A stretch of DNA of 64,000 nt from Diplolepis rosae (lineage: Eukaryota > Arthropoda > Insecta > Hymenoptera > Diplolepididae), in assembly GCA_030998225.1 (NCBI GenBank), contig JAPYXD010000755.1, forward strand, positions 2,232,001 through 2,296,000, written 5' to 3'. This document shows positions 1 to 10,930 of this stretch, in pieces. The position numbers and the translations under genes are program-made. The number at the start of each line of letters is the position of its first letter. Within the stretch, counting starts at the first letter, position 1. The notes beneath the pieces are model-generated. The model saw nothing but the letters and a program-made list of their open reading frames with translations, did no database searches and was not told where the DNA came from.

Positions 1-128
1 ACGTGGCCTAAAGAAAATCTTTGGTTACGAATTGCAGATACATTGTGCTATATTAAAAAAAATATGAATTTAAATTCGAGTTGAAGCCATTTGTTGACAA
101 ACTCGTTAAATTATCTCTTAAACTGAGA
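1..128 (+). repeat. Deleted unit (128 bp, 38-bp internal deletion), copy 1
   Basis: GAGTT at 78-82 is joined directly to GAAGCC at 83-88. The 38 bases that normally lie between, including GCGGAGCGAAACC and the CCCGGG stretch, are missing. The unit therefore spans 128 bp to the next ACGTGG at 129. It also carries GGTTACGAATTGCAG, a private variant shared with copies at 21,302, 31,336, 32,625 and 55,096. The identical junction in all copies argues for one deletion event followed by spread. Confidence 0.95.
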
Positions 129-460
129 ACGTGGTCTAAAAAAAGACTTTGGTTTTAAATTGAAGATACATTGTGCTCTATTAAAAAAAATAAAAATTTA
201 AATTTGAGTTTGCGGAGTGAAACCAAAATTATGAAAGTTTGCCCTGGGAAAGCCGTTTCTGGAAAAACTCGTCGAATTATCTCGAGAGCTAAGAAAGTGG
301 CCAACCGAAAGACTTTGGTTTTAAATTGGAGATACATTGTGGTATATTAAAAAAAATATAAATTCAAATTTGAGTTTGCGAAGCGAAACAAAAATTATGA
401 AAGTTTGACCCGGGTAAGCCATTTGTTGACAACCTCGTTAAATTATATCTTAAAATGAGA

Positions 461-626
461 ACGTGGTCTAAAAAAAGACTTTGGTTTTGAATTGCAGATA
501 CATTGTGCTCTATTAAAAAAAATATAAATTCAAATTCGAGTTTCGGGAGCGGAAACAATATTAGGAAAGTTTGACCCTGGGAAGCCATTTGTTGACAAAC
601 TCGTTAAATTATCTCTTAAACTGACA
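461..626 (+). repeat. Representative class A unit (166 bp)
   Basis: This copy shows the class A tail: GCCATTTGTTGACAAACTCG followed by TTAAATTATCTCTTAAACTG. The next unit after a class A tail usually opens GTGGTCTAAAAAAAGAC or GTGGTCAGAAAAAAGAC, so the class signature crosses the arbitrary unit boundary. Within the unit, A-tracts lie near positions 10-16 and 54-62, and the G+C-richer part lies near 84-120. Class A lacks the CTCGAG site of class B. It is found throughout the window and commonly alternates with class B. Confidence 0.9.
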
Positions 627-792
627 ACGTGGTCTAAAAAAAGACTTTGGTTTTAAATTGAAGATACATTGTGCTCTATTAAAAAAAATAAAAATTTAAA
701 TTTGAGTTTGCGGAGTGAAACCAAAATTATGAAAGTTTGCCCTGGGAAAGCCGTTTCTGGTCAAACTCGTCAAATTATCTCGAGAACTAAGA
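627..792 (+). repeat. Representative class B unit (166 bp)
   Basis: This copy ends with the class B tail: GCCGTTTCTGGTCAAACTCG, then TCAAATTATCTCGAGAACTA and AGA. The CTCGAG (XhoI) hexamer is the clearest marker of the class. A frequent derivative has CTTGAG instead, with GGGAAATCCGATTCTGG upstream and GTGGCCAAACGAAAGAC downstream (for example near 4,890-4,945 and 22,375-22,440). Another derivative carries GCGGGGCGAAACC and a tract ATTAAAAAATATATAAATTT. After class B the next unit usually opens with GTGGCC or GTAGCC. Confidence 0.9.
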
Positions 793-957
793 ACGTGGCC
801 TAAAAAAAGACTTTGGTTTTAAATTGAACAAACATTGCGGGATATTAAAAAAAATATAAATTCAAATTATAGTTAGCGGAGCGAAACCAAAATTATGAAA
901 GTTTGACCCGGGAAGCCATTTGTTGCAAAACTCGTTAAATCATCTCTTAAACTGAGA
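793..957 (+). repeat. Rare variant unit with TAGTTAGCGG (copy 1)
   Basis: This unit reads GAACAAACATTGCGGGATAT and AAATTATAGTTAGCGG, where normal copies read GCAGATACATTGTG and AAATTTGAGTTTGCGG. The combination recurs only at 16,050-16,215. The tail (GTTGCAAAACTCGTTAAATC) has extra private changes. Confidence 0.85.
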
Positions 958-1619
958 ACGTAGTCTATAAAAAGACTTTTGTTTTGAATTGCAAATACAT
1001 TGTGCTATATTAAAAAATATAAATTTAAATTTGTGTTTGCGGAGCGAAACCAAAATTATTAAAGTTTGACCTGGGGAGGCCGTTTCTGGTCAAACTCGTC
1101 AAATTATCTCGAGAACTAAGAACGTGACCTAACGAAAGTCTTTGGTTTTGAACTGCAGATACATTGTGCTATATTAAAAAAAATATAAATTTAAATTTGT
1201 GTTTGCGGAGCGGAACCAAAATTAGGAAAGTTTGATCCGGGGAAGCCATTTCTCGACAAACTCGTCAAATTATCTCGAGAACTAAGGACGTGGCCCAAAA
1301 AAAGACTTCGGTTTTGAATTGCAGATAAATTGTGCTATATTAGAAAAAATGTGAATTTAAATTCGAGTTTGTGGAGCGGAACCAAAATTAGGAACGTTTG
1401 TTCCGGGGAAGCCATTTGCTGATAAACTCGTTAAATTATAACTTAAATTGAAAACGTGGCCTAACGAAAGTCTTTGGTTTTGAACTGCAGATACATTGTG
1501 CTATATTAAAAAAAATATAAATTTAAATTTGAGTTTGCGGAGCGAAACCAAAATTATGAAAGTTTGACCCGGGGAAGCCATTTGTTGACAAACTCGTTAA
1601 ATTATCTCTCAAACTGAGA

Positions 1620-2616
1620 AAGTGGTCTAAAAAAAGACTTTGGTTTTGAATTGCAGATACATTGTGCTATATTAAAAGAAATATAAATTTAAATTTGTGT
1701 TTGCGGAGCGGAACCAAAATTAGGAATGTTTGTCCCGGGGAAGCCATTTGCTGATAAACTCGTTGAATTATAACTTAAATTTAAAACGTGGCCTAACAAA
1801 AGTCTCTGGTTTTGAATTGCAGATACATTGTGCTATATTAATAAAAATATAAATTTAAATTTGAGTTTGCGGAGCGAAACCAAAATTATGAAAGTTTGAC
1901 CCGGGAAGCCATTTGTTGACAAACTCGTTAAATTATCTCTTAAACTGAGAAGCTGGTCTAAAAAAAGACTTTGGTTTTTATATTGCAGATACATTGTGCT
2001 ATATTAAAAAAAATATAAATTTAAATTTGTGTTTGCGGAGCGAAACCAAAATTATGAAAGTTTGACCTGGGGACGCCATTTGTTGACAAACTCGTTAAAT
2101 TATCTCGTAAATTGTGTACGTGGTCTAAAAAAAGACTTTGGTTTTGAATTGCAGATACATTGTGCTATATTAAAAAAAATATGAATTTAAATTTGTGTTT
2201 GCGGAGCGGAACCAAAATTAGGAAAGTTTGACCCGGGGAAGCCATTTGCTGATAAACTCGTTGAATTATAGCTTAAATTGAAAACGTGGCCTAACAAAAG
2301 TCTCTGGTTTTGAATTGCAGATACATTGTGCTATATTAATAAAAATATAAATTTAAATTTGAGTTTGCGGAGCGAAACTAAAATTATGAAAGTTTGACCC
2401 GGGGAAGCCATTTGTTGACAAACTCGTTAAATTATCTCTTAAACTGAGAAGCTGGTCTAAAAAAAGACTTTGGTTTTTATATTGCAGATACATTGTGATA
2501 TATTAAAAAAAATATAAATTTAAATTTGTGTTTGCGGAGCGAAACCAAAATTATGAAAGTTTGACCTGGGGAGGCCGTTTCTGGTCAAACTCGTCAAATT
2601 ATCTCGAGAACTAAGA
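1620..2616. repeat. Two copies of a 498-bp trimer
   Basis: Units 1,620-1,785, 1,786-1,950 and 1,951-2,117 correspond in order to 2,118-2,283, 2,284-2,449 and 2,450-2,616. The middle unit has CAAAAGTCTCTGG and ATTAATAAAAATATAAATT. The third opens AGCTGGTC and has GGTTTTTATATTGCAG. The first has GCGGAGCGGAACC and a class C tail (TAACTT or TAGCTT). The second trimer is almost identical to a segment near 39.8 kb. Confidence 0.85.
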
Positions 2617-3600
2617 ACGTGGCCTAACAAAAGTCTTTGGTTTTGAACTGCAGATACATTGTGGGATATTAAAAAAAAATATAACTTCAAATTTGAGTTT
2701 GCGGAGCGAAACCAAAATTATGAAAGTTTGACCTGGGGAAGCCATTTGTTGACAAACTCGTTGAATTATCTCTTAAACTGAGAACGTGGTCTGAAAAAAG
2801 ACTTTGGTTTTGAATTGCAGATACATTGTGCTCTATTAAAAAATATATTAAATTCAATTTTTTGTTTGCGGAGCGAAACCAAAATTATGAAAGTTTGACC
2901 CGGGGAAGCCGTTTCTGGACAATCTCGTCAAATTATCTCGAGAACTAAGAACGTGGTCAGAAAAAAGACTTTGGTTTTGAACTGCAGATACATTCTGCTA
3001 TGTTAAAAAAAATATGAATTTAAATTTGAGTTTGCGGAGCGAAACCAAAATTAGGAAAGTTTCACCTGGGAAAGCCTTTTCTGGACAAACTCCGCAAATT
3101 ATCTCGAGAACTAAGAAAGTGGCCTAATAAAAGACTTTGGTTTTGAATTGCTGATACATTGTGCTATATTAAAAAAAATATGAATTTAAATTCGAGTTTG
3201 CGGAGAGGAACCAAAATTAGGAAAGTTTGACCTGGGGAAGCCGTTTCTGGTCAAACTCGTCAAATTATCTCGAGAACTAAGAACGTGGCCTAACTAAAGT
3301 CTTTGGTTTTGAACTGCAGATACATTGTGGGATATTAAAAAAAAATATAAATTCAAATTTGAGTTTCGGAGCGAAACGAAAATAATGAAAGTTTGACCCG
3401 GGGAAGCCATTTGTTGACAAACTCGTTAAATTATCTCTTAAACTAAGAACGTCGTCAGAAAAAAGACTTTGGTTTTGAATTGCAGATACATTGTGCTCTG
3501 CTAAAAAAAATATAAATTTAAATTTGAGTTTGCGGAGCGAAACCAAAATTAGGAAAGTTTGATCCGGGGAAGCCGTTTCTGGACAAACTCGTCAAATTAT
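2617..3600. repeat. Mixed A/B units between trimers and the large block
   Basis: Tails run B, A, B, B, B, A. Copies here include GATACATTCTGC (near 2,990), GGGAAAGCCTTTTCTGG with CTCCGCAAATTATCTCGAG (near 3,070-3,105), and the GTTTCGGAGCGAAACG variant (3,363-3,378). No other content was seen. Confidence 0.85.
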
Positions 3601-3880
3601 CTCGAGAACTAAGAAGGTGGCCTAAAAAAAGAATTTGGTTTTTAATTGAAGATACATTGTGCCATATTAAAAAAAATATAAATTGAAATTCGAGTTTGCG
3701 GAGCGGAACCAAAATTAGGAAAGTTTGTCCCGGGGAAGCCATTTGCTGATAAACTCGTTAAATTATCACTTAAATTGAAAACATGGCCTAACAAAAGTCT
3801 TTGGTTTTGAACTGCAGATACATTGTGGGATATTAAAAAAAATATAAATTCAAATTTGAGTTTCGGAGCGAAACCAAAAT
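3560..3880. repeat. Short block repeated 829 bp downstream (copy 1)
   Basis: The stretch with GGTGGCCTAAAAAAAGAATT, GCCATATTAAAAAAAATATA and GTCCCGGGGAAGCC recurs at 4,389-4,710 with about two differences by eye (ACATGG/ACGTGG, and ATACATT/ATATATT). The shift of 829 bp is five units. It lies inside the larger 3.98-kb repeat, so duplications are nested. Confidence 0.85.
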
Positions 3881-6800
3881 AATGAAAGTTTGACCCGGGG
3901 AAGCCATTTTTTGACAAACTCGTTAAATTATCTCTTAAACTGAGAACGTGGTCTGAAAAAAGACTTTGGTTTTGAATTGCAGATACATTGTGTTCTATTA
4001 AAAAAAATATAAATTTAAATTTGAGTTTGCGGAGCGAAACCAAAATTAGGAAAGTTTGACCCGGGGAAGCCGTTTCTGGACAAACTCGTCAAATTATCTC
4101 GAGAACTAAGAAAGTGGCCAAGCTAAAGACTGTGGTTTTAAATTGAAGATACATTGTGGGATATTAAAAAAAATATAAAAATAAATATGTGTTTGCGGAG
4201 CGAAACCAAAATTAGGAAAGTTTGACCCGGGGAAGCCATTTGTTGACAAGCTCGTTAAATTATCTCTTAAACTGAGAAATAGGTCTAAAAAAAGACTTCG
4301 GTTTTGAATTGCTGATACATTGTGCTATATTAAAAAAAATATAAATTTAAATTTGTGTTTGCGGAGCGAAACCAAAATTAGGAAAGTTTGACCCGGGGAA
4401 GCCGTTTCTGGACAAACTCGTCAAATTATCTCGAGAACTAAGAAGGTGGCCTAAAAAAAGAATTTGGTTTTTAATTGAAGATACATTGTGCCATATTAAA
4501 AAAAATATAAATTGAAATTCGAGTTTGCGGAGCGGAACCAAAATTAGGAAAGTTTGTCCCGGGGAAGCCATTTGCTGATAAACTCGTTAAATTATCACTT
4601 AAATTGAAAACGTGGCCTAACAAAAGTCTTTGGTTTTGAACTGCAGATATATTGTGGGATATTAAAAAAAATATAAATTCAAATTTGAGTTTCGGAGCGA
4701 AACTAAAATAATGAAAGTTTGACCCGGGGAAGCCATTTGTTGACAAACTCGTTAAATTATCTCTTAAACTGAGAAATTGGTCTAAAAAAAGACTTTGGTT
4801 TTGAATTGCTGATACATTGTGCTATATTAAAAAAAAAAAAAATTTAAATTTGAGTTTGCGGAGCGAAACCAAAATTATGAAAGTTTGCCCTGGGAAATCC
4901 GATTCTGGACAAACTCGTTGAATTATCTTGAGAACTAAGAAAGTGGCCAAACGAAAGACTTTGGTTTTGAATTGCAGATACATTGTGCTATATTAAAAAA
5001 AATATGAATTTAAATTTGAGTTTTCGCATCGAAACTAAAATTAGGAAAGTTTGACCCGGGGAAGCCATTTGTTGACAAACTCGTTAAATTATCTCTTAAA
5101 CTGAGAAAATCGCCTAAAAAAAAACTTCGGTTTTGGATTGCAGATACATTGTGCTCTATTAAAAAATATATAAATTGAAATTCGAGTTTGCGGAGCGAAA
5201 CCAAAATTATGAAAGTTTGACCTGGGGAAGCCGTTTCTGGTCAAACTTGTCAAATTATCTCGAGAACTAAGAACGTGGCCTAAAAAAAGTCTTTGGTTTT
5301 GAATTGCAGATACATTGTGCTATATTAAAAAAAATATGAATTTAAATTCGAGTTTGCGGAGCGAAACCAAAATTATGAAAGTTTGACCTGGGGAAGCATT
5401 TGTGGACAAATTCGTCAAATTATCTCGAGAACTAAGAACGTTCCCAAACGAAAGACTTTGGTATAGAATTGCAGATACATTGTGCTATATTAAAAAAAAT
5501 ATGAATTTAAATTCGAGTTTGCGGAGCGAAACCAAAATTATGAAAGTTTGACCTGGGGAAGCCGTTTCTGGTCAAACTCGTCAAATTATCTCGAGAACTA
5601 AGAACGTGGCCTAACGAAAGTCTTTGGTTTTGAACTGCAGATACGTTGTGGGATATTAAAAAAAAATATAAATTCAAATTTGAGTTTCGGAGCGAAACGA
5701 AAATAATGAAAGTTTGACCCGGGGAAGCCATTTGTTGACAAACTCGTTAAATTATCTCTTAAACTAAGAACGTGGTCAGAAAAAAGACTTTGGTTTTGAA
5801 TTGCAGATACATTGTGCTCTGCTAAAAAAAATATAAATTTAAATTTGAGTTTGCAGAGCGAAACCAAAATTATGAAAGTTTGACCTGGGGAAGCCGTTTC
5901 TGGACAAACTCGTCAAATTATCTCGAGAACTAAGAAAGTAGCCAAACGAAAGACTTTGGTTTTGAACTGCAGATACATTGTGGAATATTAAAAAAAAATA
6001 TAAATTCAAATTTGAGTTTGCGGATCGAAACGAAAATTAGGAAAGTTTGACCCGGGGAAGCCATTTGCTGATAAACTCGTTAAATTATCTCTTAAACTGA
6101 GAACGTGGTCTAAAAAAAGACTTTGGTTTTGAATTGCGGATACATTGTGCTATATTAAAAAAAATATGAATTTAAATTTGTGTTTGCGGAGCGAAACAAA
6201 AATTATGAAAGTTTGACCTGAGGAGGCCGTTTCTGGTCAAACTCGTCGAATTATCTCGAGAACTAAGAACGTGGTCTAAAAAAAGACTTTGGTTTTGAAT
6301 TGAAGATACATTGTGCTCTATTGAAGAAAATATAAATTGAAATACGAGTTTGCGGAGCGGAAACAGAATTAGGAAAGTTTGACCCTGGGAAACCATTTGT
6401 TGACAAACTCTTTAAATTATCTCTTAAACTGAGAAAGTGGTCTAAAAAAAGACTTTGGTTTTGAATTGCGGATACATTGTGCTATATTAAAAAAAATATG
6501 AATTTAAATTTGTGTTTGCGGAGCGAAACCAAAATTATGAAAGTTTGCCCTGGGAAAGCCGTTTCTGGACAAACTCATCGAATTATCTCGAGAACTAAGA
6601 AAGTAGCCAAACGAAAGACTTTGGTTTTAAATTGAAGATACATTGTGGGATATTAACAAAAATATAAATTCAAATTTGAGTTTGCGGAGCGAAACCAAAA
6701 TTATGAAAGTTTGACCCTGGGAAACCATTTGTTGACAAACTCGTTAAATTATCTCTTAAACTGAGAAAGTGGTCAGAAAAAAGACTTTGGTTTTGAATTG

Positions 6801-6950
6801 CAGATACATTGTGCTATACTAAAAAATATAAATTTAAATTTGTGTTTGCGGAGCGAAAACAAAATGATGAAAGTTTGACCCGGGGAAGCCCTTTCTGGAC
6901 AAACTCGTCAAATTATCTCGAGAACTAAGAAAGTGGTCTAAAAAAAGACT
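3600..6950. repeat. Large repeated block, left copy (about 3.35 kb)
   Basis: The order of classes and many private variants here recur about 3,980 bp further on. Anchors: GGCCAAGC plus GACTGTGG near 4,115 and 8,095; AATTATCTTGAGAACTAAG at 4,921 and 8,901; TAAAAAAAGTCTTTGG at 5,281 and 9,261; ACAAAATGATGAAAG near 6,860 and 10,840. The shift equals about 24 units. Edges are judged by eye and may be off by a unit or two. The copies differ by scattered substitutions and small indels. Confidence 0.82.
4389..4710. repeat. Short block repeated 829 bp upstream (copy 2)
   Basis: Nearly identical to 3,560-3,880. A further relative lies at about 8,367-8,688, with GACTTTGG in place of GAATTTGG, so this five-unit segment exists in at least three places in the first 9 kb. 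Confidence 0.85.
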
Positions 6951-7078
6951 TTGGTTTTGAATTGAAGATACATTGTGCTCTATTAAAGAAAATATAAATT
7001 GAAATACGAGTTTGCGGAGCGGAAACAAAATTAGGAAAGTTTGACCCGGGGAAGCCATTTGCTGATAAACTCGTTAAA

Positions 7079-7420
7079 TTATCTCTTAAACTTAGAACGT
7101 GGTCTAAAAAAAGACTTTGGTTTTAAATTGAAGATACTTTGTGCTCTATTAAAAAATATATAAATTTAAATTTGAGTTTGCGGGGCGAAACCAAAATTAT
7201 AAAAGTTTTCCCTGGGAAAGCCGTTTCTGGACAAACTCGTCGAATTATCTCGAGAACTAAGAAAGTAGCCAAACGAAAGACTTTGGTTTTAAATTGAAGA
7301 TACATTGTGGGATATTAAAAATATAAATTCAAATTTGAGTTTGCGGAGAGAAACCAAAATTATGAAAGTTTGTTCCGGGGAAGCCATTTGCTGATAAAAT
7401 CGTTGAATTATAACTTAAAT
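7079..7420. repeat. Segment repeated 4,649 bp downstream (copy 1)
   Basis: Private variants AAAGTTTTCCCTGGG (from about 7,202) and GCGGAGAGAAACC with GTTCCGGGG are both found again from about 11,850 to 12,030. The distance between matching bases is 4,649 bp, or 28 units. This differs from the 3,980-bp shift of the neighbouring block, so separate exchange events are needed. Confidence 0.85.
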
Positions 7421-7579
7421 TGAGAAAGTGGTCAGAAAAAAGACTTTGGTTTTGAATTGCAGATACATTGTGCTCTGCTAAAAAAAATATAAATTTAAAT
7501 TTGAGTTTGCAGAGCGAAACCAAAATTATGAAAGTTAGACCTGAGGAGGCCGTTTCTGGTCAAACTCGTCGAATTATCT

Positions 7580-10500
7580 CGAGAACTAAGAACGTGGTCT
7601 AAAAAAAGACTTTGGTTTTGAATTGAAGATACATTGTGCTATATTAAAAAAAATATAAATTGAAATTCGAGTTTGCGAAGCGGAACCAAAATTAGGAAAG
7701 TTTGACCCGGGGAAGCCATTTGCTGATAAACTCGTTAAATTATCACTTAAATTGAAAACATGGCCTAACAAAAGTCTTTGGTTTTGAACTGCAGATACAT
7801 TGTGGGATATTAAAAAAAAATATAACTTCAAATTTGAGTTTCGGAGCGAAACCAAAATTATGAAAGTTTGACCCGGGGAAGCCATTTTTTGACAAACTCG
7901 TTAAATTATCTCTTAAACTGAGAACGTGGTCTAAAAAAAGACTTTGGTTTTGAATTGCAGATACATTGTGCTATATTAAAAAAAATATAAATTTAAATTT
8001 GAGTTTGCGGAGCGAAACCAAAATTAGGAAAGTTTGACCCGGGGAAGCCGTTTCTGGACAAACTCGTCAAATTATCTCGAGAACTAAGAAAGTGGCCAAG
8101 CGAAAGACTGTGGTTTTAAATTGAAGATACATTGTGGGATATTAAAAAAAATATAAAAATAAATATGTGTTTGCGGAGCGAAACCAAAATTAGGAAAGTT
8201 TGACCCGGGGAAACCATTTGTTGACAAACTCGTTAAATTATCTCTTAAACTGAGAAAATCGCCTAAAAAAAAACTTCGGTTTTGGATTGCAGATACATTG
8301 TGCAATATTAAAACAAATATGAATTTAAATTTGAGTTTGCGGAGCGAAACCAAAATTAGGAAAGTTTGACCCGGGGAAGCCGTTTCTGGACAAACTCGTC
8401 AAATTATCTCGAGAACTAAGAAGGTGGCCTAAAAAAAGACTTTGGTTTTTAATTGAAGATACATTGTGCCATATTAAAAAAAATATAAATTGAAATTCGA
8501 GTTTGCGGAGCGGAACCAAAATTAGGAAAGTTTGTCCCGGGGAAGCCATTTGCTGATAAACTCGTTAAATTATCACTTAAATTGAAAACATGGCCTAACA
8601 AAAGTCTTTGGTTTTGAACTGCAGATACATTGTGGGATATTAAAAAAAAATATAACTTCAAATTTGAGTTTGCGGAGCGAAACCAAAATTATGAAAGTTT
8701 GACCCGGGGAAGCCATTTGTTGACAAACTCGTTGAATTATCTCTTAAACTGAGAACGTATTCTGAAAAAAGACTTTGGTTTTGAATTGCAGATGCATTGT
8801 GTTCTATTAAAAAAAATATAAATTTAAATTTGAGTTTGCGGAGCGAAACCAAAATTATGAAAGTTTGCCCTGGGAAATCCGATTCTGGACAAACTCGTTG
8901 AATTATCTTGAGAACTAAGAAAGTGGCCAAACGAAAGACTTTGATTTTAAATTGCAGATACATTGTGCTATATTAAAAAAAATATGAATTTAAATTTGAG
9001 TTTGCGGAGCGAAACCAAAATTAGGAAAGTTTGATCCGGGGAAGCCATTTGTTGACAAACTCGTTAAATTATCTCTTAAACTGAGAAATTGGTCTAAAAA
9101 AAGACTTTGGTTTTGAACTGCAGATACATTGTGCTCTATTAAAAAATATATAAATTGAAATTCGAGTTTGCGGATTGAAACCAAAATTATGAAAGTTTGA
9201 CCTGGGGAAGCCGTTTCTGGACAAACTTGTCAAATTATCTCGAGAACTAAGAACGTGGCCTAAAAAAAGTCTTTGGTTTTGAATTGCAGATACATTGTGC
9301 TATATTAAAAAAAATATGAATTTAAATTCGAGTTTGCGGAGCGAAACCAAAATTATGAAAGTTTGACCCGGGAAAGCCTTTTCTGGACAAACTCCGCAAA
9401 TTATCTCGAGAACTAAGAAAGTAGCCAAACGAAAGACTTTGGTTTTGAATTGCTGATACATTGTGCTATATTAAAAAAAATATGAATTTAAATTCGAGTT
9501 TGCGGAGCGATACCAAAAATTATGAAAGTTTGACCTGAGGAGGCCGTTTCTGGTCAAACTCGTCAAATTATCTCGAGAACTAAGAACGTTGCCTAACAAA
9601 AGTCTTTGGTTTTGAACTGCAGATACATTGTGGGATATTAAAAAAAAATATAAATTCAAATTTGAGTTTCGGAGCGAAACGAAAATAATGAAAGTTTGAC
9701 CCGGGGAAGCCATTTGTTGACAAACTCGTTAAATTATCTCTAAAACTAAGAACGTGGTCAGAAAAAAGACTTTGGTTTTGAATTGCAGATACATTGTGCT
9801 CTGCTAAAAAAAATATAAAAATAAATATGTGTTTGCAGAGCGAAACCAAAATTATGAAAGTTTGACCTGGGGAAGCCTTTTCTGGACAAACTCCGCAAAT
9901 TATCTAGAGAACTAAGAAAGTAGCCAAACGAAAGACTTTGGTTTTGAACTGCAGATACATTGTGGAATATTAAAAAAAAAATATAAATTCAAATTTGAGT
10001 TTCGGAACGAAACGAAAATAATGAAAGTTTGGACCCGGGGAAGCCATTTGCTGATAAACTCGTCAAATTATCTCTTAAACTGAGAACGTGGTCCAAAAAA
10101 AAGACTTTGGTTTTGAATTGCAGATACATTGTGCTATATTAAAAAAAATATAAATTTAAATTTGTGTTTGCGGAGCGAAACAATAATTATTAAACTTTGA
10201 CCTGGGAAAGCCGTTTCTGGAAAAACTCGTCGAATTAGCTCGAGAACTAAGAACGTGGTCTAAAAAAAGACTTTGGTTTTGAATTGAAGATACATTGTGC
10301 TCTATTGAAGAAAATATAAATTGAAATACGAGTTTGCGGAGCGGAAACAGAATTAGGAAAGTTTGACCCTGGGAAACCATTTGTTGACAAACTCTTTAAA
10401 TTATCTCTTAAACTGAGAAAGTGGTCAGAAAAAAGACTTTGGTTTTGAATTGCAGATACATTGTGCTATACTAAAAAATATAAATTTAAATTTGTGTTTG

Positions 10501-10930
10501 CGGGGCGAAACGAAAATTATAAAAGTTAGCCCTGGGAAAGCCGTTTCTGGACAAACTCGTCGAATTATCTCGAGAACTAAGAAAGTAGCCAAACGAAAGA
10601 CTTTGGTTTTAAATTGAAGATACATTGTGGGATATTAACAAAAATATAAATTCAAATTTGAGTTTGCGGAGCGAAAACCAAAATTATGAAAGTTTGACCC
10701 TGGGAAACCATTTGTTGACAAACTCGTTAAATTATCTCTTAAACTGAGAAAGTGGTCAGAAAAAAGACTTTGGTTTTGAATTGCAGATACATTGTGCTAT
10801 ACTAAAAAATATAAATTTAAATTTGTGTTTGCGGAGCGAAAACAAAATGATGAAAGTTTGACCCGGGGAAGCCGTTTCTGGACAAACTCGTCAAATTATC
10901 TCGAGAACTAAGAAAGTGGTCTAAAAAAAG
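7580..10930. repeat. Large repeated block, right copy (about 3.35 kb)
   Basis: This is the partner of 3,600-6,950. It keeps the same tail order, including A B C A B A B B B A B. Divergences include GGGAAAGCCTTTTCTGG near 9,371 where the left copy has a shortened GGGGAAGCATTTGTGG, and TATAAAAATAAATATGTG near 9,816 where the left copy has an ordinary AATTTAAATTTGAG. Local conversion after the duplication explains this. Confidence 0.82.

Larger units (their letters stand above)
1..1619. repeat. Mixed A/B/C units at the left end
   Basis: After the deleted unit the tails run B, A, A, B, A, B, B, C, A (read by eye), with no simple higher-order period. The unit at 793-957 is distinctive: GAACAAACATTGCGG and TTATAGTTAGCGG. 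It is described separately with its only other relative at 16,050. Confidence 0.85.
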
